Shown here one piece after another: positions 16,137 through 22,981 of a stretch of 64,000 nucleotides of DNA (its first letter is position 1; each line of letters starts with the position of its first letter). This DNA comes from Acidobacteriota bacterium (GTDB lineage: Bacteria; Acidobacteriota; Terriglobia; Terriglobales; Acidobacteriaceae), in NCBI GenBank assembly GCA_018268915.1, contig JAFDVQ010000005.1, positions 124,001 to 188,000 of the forward strand. Direction: 5' to 3'. The notes below the pieces were generated by a model. The model was not told the DNA's origin. It made no database searches and worked only from the letters and a program-made list of their open reading frames with translations. Both the position numbers and the translations under genes were made by a program.

Positions 16137-18077
16137 CTACTTACCGGAACCTTCATCAATAACTGGAGTGCGTATCGAATCGGTGTCGAGTTCGTGCTCG
16201 TGCTTGTAGTGATCGACAGGCATCTTGCCGTCCCACCACGCCCAGTTCATCGGATAGACGTCGGGGTCGCCGAAGACCTGGTAGAAGTGCCAGACGATGA
16301 TCGCCAGCGTGGCGAGAATCGCCTCATAGAAGTGAATAGCAGTCGCTACGTCGACCCACCAGCGTGCGAGCAGGTTGCCTACCCAGACTTTGGCCCACAA
16401 CATCACTCCGGTGACGCCCATGAGCGCAGTTCCCCAGACCAGAGCCCAGTATTCTGCTTTCTCACCGTAAGTGAACCGTCCGAACTTCGGTTTTGTTCCG
16501 CCAAGACCGAGATAGTAGCGCATCGCCTGCAGAACGTCGGTGAGATCCTTGGGTGCCGGAGCAATATCGCGGAGCAAACGCCGGCCTTCATCGGCGATCG
16601 CAATGTAGAAGACGTGGTAGAAGCCTGCGGCTATCAGGATGACGCCTGCGACCCGATGAACGATGCTGCGAACGTGCTCGCCCATTCCCAGCAGATCGGC
16701 GAACCAGGAATCTGGGAATTTAAGTGCGAACCCAGTGAGCACCAGGATGATAAAGCTGGTGAGTAGAACTAAATGCTGCCAGCGCTGATTCGTGGACATG
16801 CGCTGCATCATCGGGTTTCGTATATGGCGGCGTGCAACGGCCTTACTGCGCCAAATGATGAAGTTGTGCAGAAACATGCCGCCGATGACGCCGAGAATCA
16901 GGATGATGTAGATGATGCGAACCCAATGGGTGATTTTCGATCCGAGATCATGCGGGTGCACGCCGTCAGCGAGGTGAACCGGGGTGAGTGTGAACCTCTG
17001 AGAGGCGCCCTTGTGGCATTTGCCGCATGTTGCCGCGAGATTCGAGTGGCTGATCGTCGAACGAGAATCACTTGACGGCAAGATATCGTGAACGCCATGA
17101 CAACTCGAGCAGTTTGCAGCAACAACCGAGCCGCCCTCTGCGGCGAGACCGTGATAGCTGTCCAGGTACGTTGAGACGCGATTCGCGGGCACTCCAAATT
17201 CGCTGGAGAGGCGGACGCCCTCGTGACATCTGGCGCAGGTATCGCGCGAGAGGTTCTGCTCGGCAACCGGAGAGTTGGGGTCCTTGTGTGACTTGATGGA
17301 GTGGATGCCATGGCAATCGGTACAGACGGGAGAAAGCTGGTTGCCGCGAGTGATTGCCTGTCCGTGGATGCTGACGTTGAAGGTGTTCTGGATATCGGTG
17401 TGGCACTGGCCGCACGTGGCCGGGACACTGAACTTGGAAATCGGCGACTTCGGGTCGTTTGGCGGAAGAATGGCGTGAGAGCTGTGACAATCCGTGCAGA
17501 CGGCTGCCTTCATTGATCCGCTTTCGACGGCACGGCCGTGAACACTCTCCTGGTATGAGACGAAGGGCTGGGTGCTTACGCCGTTCGACTCCATGAGGAA
17601 CTTCTGCCCGTGGCAACGTCCGCAGGTAGCAGGAATGTGCGCATGGTTGACGGGCGAATCGGGGTGGCCTCCAGCCAGTACCTGATGGGCATCTCCATGG
17701 CAGTCCAGGCAATCGGCACCGACGAGCCCAGTGCGAGTGACTTTGGCGTGCATGCTGTTCGCGTAGGCAGTGCCAGCCGCGGTGTGGCAGGTGACGCAAA
17801 GGACCTTTTGCGGAGGCGTCTCGTGCGCGAGACTTTTCACATCTTTGTGGCAGTCGACGCAGGCCAGCTTCATAGAGCCGTGGATGGAATGCTGAAGCTT
17901 CTTGCCGTCTACGAAGAGCGACACTTGCTTGCCGTTGACTTCCTTGGCTAGAGATGTGTCACCGTGGCAAGTTAGGCAGTCTTCATCTTTGAGCTTGTGT
18001 TGGGCACGAGTGGGGAGAACCGAGCCCAGCAGAAAGACCGCGTAAGTACAGAGCAGGATCCTGCTGGAAACTTTCAC
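16137..18077 (-). CDS. CbcL-like fused multihaem cytochrome c / cytochrome b561 quinol oxidoreductase
   Basis: This 646-aa protein has a signal peptide (RILLCTYAVFLLGSVLPTRA) and then eleven CxxCH haem-binding motifs between residues about 34 and 354, in the periplasm. The C-terminal 260 residues form a di-haem b-type membrane domain with His pairs in QRWQHLV, GEHVRSIVHRVAG, GFYHVFYI and the last helix (IHFYEAILA and IVWHFYQVF). The fused c/b layout resembles Geobacter CbcL, which oxidises menaquinol and delivers electrons to periplasmic acceptors for metal reduction. The start is GTG at 18077 with no Shine-Dalgarno. A Crp-type palindrome is centred 42.5 bp upstream, so the mRNA may be leaderless. 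Confidence 0.88.
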   Translation of the reverse strand: MKVSSRILLCTYAVFLLGSVLPTRAQHKLKDEDCLTCHGDTSLAKEVNGKQVSLFVDGKKLQHSIHGSMKLACVDCHKDVKSLAHETPPQKVLCVTCHTAAGTAYANSMHAKVTRTGLVGADCLDCHGDAHQVLAGGHPDSPVNHAHIPATCGRCHGQKFLMESNGVSTQPFVSYQESVHGRAVESGSMKAAVCTDCHSSHAILPPNDPKSPISKFSVPATCGQCHTDIQNTFNVSIHGQAITRGNQLSPVCTDCHGIHSIKSHKDPNSPVAEQNLSRDTCARCHEGVRLSSEFGVPANRVSTYLDSYHGLAAEGGSVVAANCSSCHGVHDILPSSDSRSTISHSNLAATCGKCHKGASQRFTLTPVHLADGVHPHDLGSKITHWVRIIYIILILGVIGGMFLHNFIIWRSKAVARRHIRNPMMQRMSTNQRWQHLVLLTSFIILVLTGFALKFPDSWFADLLGMGEHVRSIVHRVAGVILIAAGFYHVFYIAIADEGRRLLRDIAPAPKDLTDVLQAMRYYLGLGGTKPKFGRFTYGEKAEYWALVWGTALMGVTGVMLWAKVWVGNLLARWWVDVATAIHFYEAILATLAIIVWHFYQVFGDPDVYPMNWAWWDGKMPVDHYKHEHELDTDSIRTPVIDEGSGK

Positions 18078-18112
18078 GTCAACGAGGAGACGCCTGATAC
18101 GCGGGAAGTGCC

Positions 18113-18126
18113 GTGACTGGAGTCAC
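18113..18126. promoter_or_regulatory. CRP/HcpR-type operator before the fused cytochrome
   Basis: GTGA-CTGGAG-TCAC is a perfect palindrome, with the plus-strand right half extending to TCACA. Its centre is 42.5 bp from the GTG start at 18077, the same distance as between the palindrome at 20-35 and the hydrogenase ATG. The -10 region on the minus strand (TCTCCT near 18090-18085) is weak, consistent with an activator-dependent promoter. Confidence 0.6.
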
Positions 18127-18148
18127 AAGCGACGGATGAGTCGAAAAC

Positions 18149-18184
18149 AGTATCAGGGCATGACTTCAGTCATGCCCTGATACT
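18149..18184 (-). terminator. Intrinsic terminator after the split cytochrome operon
   Basis: A perfect 16-bp inverted repeat with a 4-nt loop (arms AGTATCAGGGCATGAC and GTCATGCCCTGATACT) stands 82 bp after the b561 gene stop. On the minus strand it is followed by GTTTTC. This should end transcription from the split cytochrome genes before the separately controlled fused cytochrome gene. Confidence 0.75.
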
Positions 18185-18266
18185 TCCTCAGAGCTGCATT
18201 ATCTTTGGCTATCTTTTGCGATGCGCGGCAGCAGAGCGGTAGGAACGGGCCGCCGCGCATCTTTCC

Positions 18267-19145
18267 TCAGTCGAAGTACGCAGTCAGCGTAAGGATCAGT
18301 AGCGTGACTCCAATGAAGATCGCGGTGAATCCAACGACGCGCGCGAAACGAACGAACCAGGTTGCAGGAGCTTCGCCGAGACGTCCTTCCAGCTTCCCTT
18401 CCCGCACCATGCGGGCGTATTCCTGCGGACGCTTGTGTTCGAATTCCTTTTCGCTTTCCACGCCGGTGAAGATCACCATGTCCATCGGGAAGCTATCGGG
18501 CCTGAGATGCGTGTTCACGAAATGGATGGAAAAGATGAAGAGGATCGCTAGCAGGCCCTCTTCGCTATGGATGACGAGTGCCGCGTTTAACGCCCAGCCG
18601 GGGAGGAAGCGCGCGAAGAAGGGCGCAAACCACATCGCGTATCCCGAAAAGCCAATGACGATCATTCCCCAGAAAACTGCCCAGTAGTCGAACTTCTCCC
18701 AGTAGGCATAGCGCTCAAACTGCGGTTTGGGTCCTAGTCCGAGAAACCACCGCATGTGCGCGAAGAGGTCCTTCGCATCTTTCCAGTTGGCGACCATGGA
18801 AGTTGCGCCCCAGAAGATGCCTTTCTCCCGCTGGTAAATGCCGCGCGTGGCAATCTCTTTCAAATGGATCAGGAATGCAACCGTGAGGGCAAGAGCACAA
18901 AATTTGTGAAAGAACAGAATTGCGCCGAAGCCACCTACGGCGCCAGCCATACCGCGTGCCCAGATGCTGTCGCTGAATCGCAGTGGCAGCCCGGTGCCTG
19001 CAAGGCCCAGGAAGGTAGTGAAAAGCACAGCATGCATATAGCGCTGCTGCCGGGTGAAACGGACAAAGAAGCGTTCCGACTTGGGAGTCTGGGTTTCAGC
19101 TTCCGGCGCCAAAGCTTGCATCACCTCAGGCATGACGGCCTCCAT
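18267..19145 (-). CDS. Cytochrome b561/FdnI-type membrane subunit
   Basis: This 292-aa protein is a di-haem b membrane subunit with about five hydrophobic helices. It aligns in layout with the C-terminal part of the fused cytochrome: QRYMHAVL, LFFHKFCAL, LFAHMRWFLGLGPKPQFERYAYWEKFDYW and the His-containing last helices (VIHSEEGLL, FSIHFVNTHL). It probably passes electrons between menaquinol and the eleven-haem cytochrome c encoded immediately upstream. The first ATG (19145) overlaps that gene by 20 bp. A second ATG at 19133, with GGAGG five bases upstream, may be the real start. A terminator hairpin follows at 18149-18184. Confidence 0.85.
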   Translation of the reverse strand: MEAVMPEVMQALAPEAETQTPKSERFFVRFTRQQRYMHAVLFTTFLGLAGTGLPLRFSDSIWARGMAGAVGGFGAILFFHKFCALALTVAFLIHLKEIATRGIYQREKGIFWGATSMVANWKDAKDLFAHMRWFLGLGPKPQFERYAYWEKFDYWAVFWGMIVIGFSGYAMWFAPFFARFLPGWALNAALVIHSEEGLLAILFIFSIHFVNTHLRPDSFPMDMVIFTGVESEKEFEHKRPQEYARMVREGKLEGRLGEAPATWFVRFARVVGFTAIFIGVTLLILTLTAYFD

Positions 19146-20397
19146 TTCCTGAATTCCTCTTCACCTGATCGAAGCGGGATCGAATCAGCCACAAGACGGT
19201 GTGAACAACGAAGAACGTAAGGACGCTGATCAGCAGCAGGTTCATGAAAAGCCGGATGAAGTAGAGCGCAGGATTCAACTTGCGATCATGAGCGTTGGCG
19301 TGGGGCTGGTATTGGACAAAGCTTTTGTTCGCGCCCTTATGGCACTTGCCGCAGGTGACAACCAGATTCGCTGGATGAACGGGCGAGCGCGGATCGGAAG
19401 ACGGATGAATTTCATGTGCGTCGTGGCAGTCCCAGCAACGAGCCGTTTCGACGTACCCGCCCAGTAGCCCAAGCTGCGAATGGAATGTGTCGTGGTAAGT
19501 GGAGAGCTTGTCTTTGTGGCACGACCCGCAGATTGGAGTGGACTGCATGCGGAATGCTGATTCGGTGGGCTGCAGAATCGCATGTGCGGTGTGGCAGTCT
19601 GAGCAGACAGGAGCCTGAAAATCACCCTTGGCAACGCCGTGACCATGCGAGCCAGCCTGGAAGTCATCATTGATCTTTGCGTGGCAGGTGCCGCATGTGC
19701 TGGGGATGTTGGCTTTGAAGGTGAGGCTCTTTGGATCCTTATGGCTCAGGATTCCGTGCGAGCCATGGCAACTCTGGCAATTCGCAGCGACCAGGAGACC
19801 CTCTTTGCTTAGGGCGTTCCCGTGAATCGAATCCATGTAGTGCGGGTAAACGCTAGGTAGACCCTTCTTTGTGGCCATGGCGCCGTCGCTGTGACACTGG
19901 CCGCAGGTCTTGGGAACATTCAAGGGGTAGACCGCAGATCGTGCATCGGTCTTCGGGAAGATCTCGTGTGCATTGCCGTGGCAGCTTGTGCAGGGGTGCT
20001 CTTTCGAAGATGAGTGAACGCTTGCAGCCAGTTTCGATCCTTCGTCAGCGTGGCAGGTCTTACAGTCGACTTTTGCAATGTGATCGGGATGCGGGTACTC
20101 TTTGATGTCGGCGTGACAGTTATTGCATTGCAGGCTGCCGTGAATGCTTGCGCTGAACTTGTCTCCGTCGACAGAAATACTGTGGCCTGCGGAGTCCTGC
20201 ATGGTTTTGTCTGCATGGCAGGCGAGGCACTCGGATTGAGCGAGAGTCCGGTGTGGTGACAGGCAAAGAGCGAATGAGGCAAGGGTAATGGCAGCAATGC
20301 GTTGATGGCGATTCGACCTGAAAAGATCAGACATCCATCCTGCTCGTCCGGCAAAACTTGTTAAGAGAAAAGCAGCGATATGCGCAGCTCTGGTCAT
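19126..20397 (-). CDS. Undecahaem cytochrome c, membrane-anchored
   Basis: This protein of about 423 aa has an N-terminal export signal and eleven CxxCH motifs (for example CLACH, CNNCH, CKTCH, CTSCH, CGQCH and CWDCH). A single C-terminal transmembrane helix (LLLISVLTFFVVHTVLWLI) follows. It is the split counterpart of the N-terminal half of the 646-aa fused cytochrome, with the b-type subunit in the next gene. The start at 20397 has AAGGAAG eight bases upstream. A later ATG at 20334 gives a cleaner signal peptide (HQRIAAITLASFALCLS). The longer open frame back to 20685 crosses the regulatory region and is not believed. Expected role: periplasmic electron transfer between the quinol pool and terminal acceptors. 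Confidence 0.85.
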   Translation of the reverse strand: MTRAAHIAAFLLTSFAGRAGWMSDLFRSNRHQRIAAITLASFALCLSPHRTLAQSECLACHADKTMQDSAGHSISVDGDKFSASIHGSLQCNNCHADIKEYPHPDHIAKVDCKTCHADEGSKLAASVHSSSKEHPCTSCHGNAHEIFPKTDARSAVYPLNVPKTCGQCHSDGAMATKKGLPSVYPHYMDSIHGNALSKEGLLVAANCQSCHGSHGILSHKDPKSLTFKANIPSTCGTCHAKINDDFQAGSHGHGVAKGDFQAPVCSDCHTAHAILQPTESAFRMQSTPICGSCHKDKLSTYHDTFHSQLGLLGGYVETARCWDCHDAHEIHPSSDPRSPVHPANLVVTCGKCHKGANKSFVQYQPHANAHDRKLNPALYFIRLFMNLLLISVLTFFVVHTVLWLIRSRFDQVKRNSGNGGRHA

Positions 20398-20532
20398 GCT
20401 CCGGTCTTCCTTCATGGCGCGTGAGTGGCTGCCCCAGCGCACATGGCTCCCCATAGCGGTATAGCCGCTCGCGTTCAACACTTTCGCGGGGATCGCAATT
20501 TCGAGAAGACTCCTTTTCGGATAGCTGCGGCA

Positions 20533-20546
20533 GTGATAGTGGTCAC
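20533..20546. promoter_or_regulatory. CRP/HcpR-type operator, split cytochrome side
   Basis: GTGA-TAGTGG-TCAC is a perfect palindrome that extends to TCACA on the right. It lies 136 bp upstream of the cytochrome start at 20397. A class II arrangement would place transcription start near 20498 on the minus strand, leaving a leader of about 100 nt. Confidence 0.55.
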
Positions 20547-20572
20547 AACTGCAATCATTCGCGGAAGATCGT

Positions 20573-20600
20573 GTGGCTCGCATTGTGTGATGCGAGCCAC
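20573..20600. repeat. Inverted repeat containing a one-mismatch operator copy
   Basis: GTGGCTCGCA at 20573-20582 and TGCGAGCCAC at 20591-20600 are perfect inverted 10-bp arms around an 8-nt loop. The right part also reads GTGA-TGCGAG-CCAC (20587-20600), one base away from the operator at 20697-20710 and sharing its N6 core TGCGAG. It could be a cruciform, an RNA hairpin or a weak secondary operator. Confidence 0.45.
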
Positions 20601-20696
20601 TTCCCACATGAGACATGCAGCTCACCGGCGATGCTTCTTGGTGCCTTATCACAAATCCACTTTGAGCTGTCGTGAGTTGTAGCAAAGCAGTTAGTC

Positions 20697-20710
20697 GTGA
20701 TGCGAGTCAC
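20697..20710. promoter_or_regulatory. CRP/HcpR-type operator before the ETF operon
   Basis: GTGA-TGCGAG-TCAC is a perfect palindrome, extended to TCACA. GACAAT at 20734-20739 starts 30.5 bp from the centre and could be the -10 element. Transcription would start about 20 nt before the ATG at 20765, leaving room for the GAGGTG ribosome site at 20753-20758. Confidence 0.6.
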
Positions 20711-20764
20711 ATGCCTGCACAGATGACTTTCGGGACAATTGTTGCCGCGACCGAGGTGTGCTCT

Positions 20765-22981
20765 ATGCCGACATCTGCCACAGCTTCCAGTTCGAAAATG
20801 CTCACGTTGCCTACTGATCAAATTCGGCAGCTACAGTGGCGTTTTGCGGAGCGGTACGATCTGCAAATGCTGGCGCAATCTGCCCGGGCGGTGGCTCGAT
20901 CCACGGTCGCGCAGATGGTCGCTTCCGGAGAGCGCAACAGCCACGAGTGGACTCCTGCGAAGAATGAGATGCTCGAAGCATTCGACCGCGCAGGAATCAC
21001 GGCAGCTTTCATGGAACCGGAAGAAGGGGGCTTCATCTCGGGACCAAAGAATCTCGCGCTGGCGCTGGCTGCATTCGAGCTGGCATGGGTAGATGGGGGA
21101 GCAGCAACGGCCAGTCTCGCCGGGTTTCTCGCGCTGGCGCCTATCCACGAGCGAGGTACTCCCGAGCAATCGCGGCGTTATAAAGCGCTGTCGGCGCCGG
21201 CGCAGCCGGGAGAGACTCGCAAGCCGTGGCGCGGCGCATTTGTATTGACAGAGCCAATTCCCTACGTTGGCGTCGACACGGGGATGTTGAGCGGTAAGGT
21301 ACGCATTGCTGGATGGCCAGATGGTGAAGAGCCGTGGCTGCAGGTTGAGAAGCGTGGCAGATTCATCACCAACATCGCCTTCGCAAACTTCGTGACGGCT
21401 GCGGTGACATCGGACGATCCGCGCATCAAGGGCAGCTGCGTGATGATTCTAGAAGAGACGGACGAGGGGACTTTTGATCACGGCACGCCAACGAAGAAGC
21501 TGGTGCACCAACTCTCGTCTACCGGCGACCCGATTTTCAACCTCAAAGTCCCGGCCAGCCGGATCGTGGGTGGATACACGATCGAAGATGGTGCGCTTGT
21601 TCCAAAATTCAGCCACGGAGAGGTAATTGAAGCTGTATTCCGCAGGACGCGTGTGACCGTTGGGCTGATGACAGCGGCGAAGCTGCTCTCGGCGGTTGAG
21701 CCGGTGATTCGGTATCAACGAAGCAGGTTCCGCGGAGCTGAAGGAGCGAAGCCGGGCACCGTGCGATATGAGCAAGGAATCCAACAGCGCGAAGATGCAC
21801 TTCACAGACTTGTCGATGTCTGGGCGACTGGCGAAGCTGCCGCATCGCTCGGATTCGCAACTGCACGGCTGTTTGACGAACTTGACCCCATCGAGAGGCA
21901 GAAAACAGCAATCATGGCTCAACGCGGCATCGCCGGTGGGCGTGCAGAACTGAAAGCGTTGCGCGACAGTGAACAGCGTGCCGTTGAGCTGTTGACGATG
22001 AGGGAAGGCGATCCAAGGAAAGAAGAGATCGTGGCCGACCCGCTGGTGCAGTTCGTATTGAAAGATGCCGAGGCGAACGTGCTGTGCCCGGCGACGAAAC
22101 TCTGGAATACCGGGAACGGCGCCAACATGATGCGCGAAGCTGTAAGCCTGATGGGAGGGTACGGAATCACAGAGGACTGCCCTGGTTTCCTGGCGAGCAA
22201 ATGGATAGACGCACAACTGGAAGCCACTTACGAAGGCCCTGAAGCGGTGCAGCGGCGTCAACTGACGGTGACGATGACCTCTGATGTTTTCCTCGCCCAG
22301 TTTCGGGTGTGGACGGCAGAAATGCGACGCGTGGCGGCAACCCACCCCGGAACCGGCGCTTGCACACTTGCGACTGGAATGCGGATGTGGCTGTGGACTC
22401 TCGAGCATTTGCAGAACGCCAGCGATGCACTGGGGAGCAAACTTTATCACGGACAGCGGCAAGGCGTAACCTTTCCGCTTGCGGACGCCCTGTGCTGGCT
22501 GCTGGCTTCGCGCTGCCAAATCCTGGATGTGCTCGAACTGGAGCAACGTGGTGCATATGACCCCTCCGTTGCAGATACCGTCGTCGACACTGTTCAATTC
22601 CTCAGCGACCTATGTCACGTGCATACAGCGCGAGCTGCAGGAGAAGTCAGCCGGATCTGTGCTGAGCTGGTGTTCGGATACAACGAGCATCCTTCCTGGA
22701 GCAACCAGGCTTGCACCTCGTGCTGCTTTTCCGCTGTCGAGCTGGACGAACTGGAAGAGACGATGCCGGGAATCGCGGCGATGGCCGTAGACGTGATCGA
22801 GCCCAATGGAAGCCATCCGCAAAAGGCAGGCCCATGCGCAGGGTGTGCGGGCGCAAGCGACTTCCTGCAGCTACAGAACAAACTTTGCAGCTGCCTAAGC
22901 GGCTCACGGCTGGCGAAAGATCGTGCGGCCGAAGCGGTGAGCAAGGTCATGATCCCGGAAGCGCTGGACTACCCGGCATGA
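20765..22981 (+). CDS. Acyl-CoA dehydrogenase-like flavoprotein with Cys-rich C-terminus
   Basis: This 738-aa protein belongs to the acyl-CoA dehydrogenase superfamily. The middle has the GSCVMILEETDEG beta-domain region. The C-terminal helical domain carries MGGYGITEDCPGFLASKWIDAQ and ATYEGPEAVQRRQL at about residues 463-499, equivalent to the GGxGY and YEGT FAD/adenine motifs of the family. Normal members have about 380-600 aa. Here about 200 residues follow, with a Cys cluster (C650, C653, C654, C691, C694, C708, C710) that could bind an Fe-S cluster. Start at 20765: GAGGTG six bases upstream. It overlaps the ETF-QO-like gene by 4 bp, so it very likely donates electrons to the downstream ETF. 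Substrate unknown. Confidence 0.8.
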   Translation: MPTSATASSSKMLTLPTDQIRQLQWRFAERYDLQMLAQSARAVARSTVAQMVASGERNSHEWTPAKNEMLEAFDRAGITAAFMEPEEGGFISGPKNLALALAAFELAWVDGGAATASLAGFLALAPIHERGTPEQSRRYKALSAPAQPGETRKPWRGAFVLTEPIPYVGVDTGMLSGKVRIAGWPDGEEPWLQVEKRGRFITNIAFANFVTAAVTSDDPRIKGSCVMILEETDEGTFDHGTPTKKLVHQLSSTGDPIFNLKVPASRIVGGYTIEDGALVPKFSHGEVIEAVFRRTRVTVGLMTAAKLLSAVEPVIRYQRSRFRGAEGAKPGTVRYEQGIQQREDALHRLVDVWATGEAAASLGFATARLFDELDPIERQKTAIMAQRGIAGGRAELKALRDSEQRAVELLTMREGDPRKEEIVADPLVQFVLKDAEANVLCPATKLWNTGNGANMMREAVSLMGGYGITEDCPGFLASKWIDAQLEATYEGPEAVQRRQLTVTMTSDVFLAQFRVWTAEMRRVAATHPGTGACTLATGMRMWLWTLEHLQNASDALGSKLYHGQRQGVTFPLADALCWLLASRCQILDVLELEQRGAYDPSVADTVVDTVQFLSDLCHVHTARAAGEVSRICAELVFGYNEHPSWSNQACTSCCFSAVELDELEETMPGIAAMAVDVIEPNGSHPQKAGPCAGCAGASDFLQLQNKLCSCLSGSRLAKDRAAEAVSKVMIPEALDYPA

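Larger units (their letters stand above)
20398..20764. other. Divergent regulatory region between cytochromes and the ETF operon
   Basis: The 367-bp gap between the minus-strand cytochrome genes and the plus-strand acyl-CoA dehydrogenase gene holds three related elements. These are perfect GTGA-N6-TCAC palindromes at 20533-20546 and 20697-20710 and a one-mismatch copy at 20587-20600. The layout suggests joint control of both divergent operons by one Crp/Fnr-family regulator. Confidence 0.6.

Noticed and set aside
20398..20685. Longer N-terminus of the split cytochrome c
   Set aside because: The extension would run through three operator-like elements and precedes a good signal peptide; the ATG at 20397 has a ribosome site.
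21449..22597. 382-aa open frame antisense to the acyl-CoA dehydrogenase gene
   Set aside because: Shadow of a GC-rich coding region with no recognisable motif and no ribosome site.
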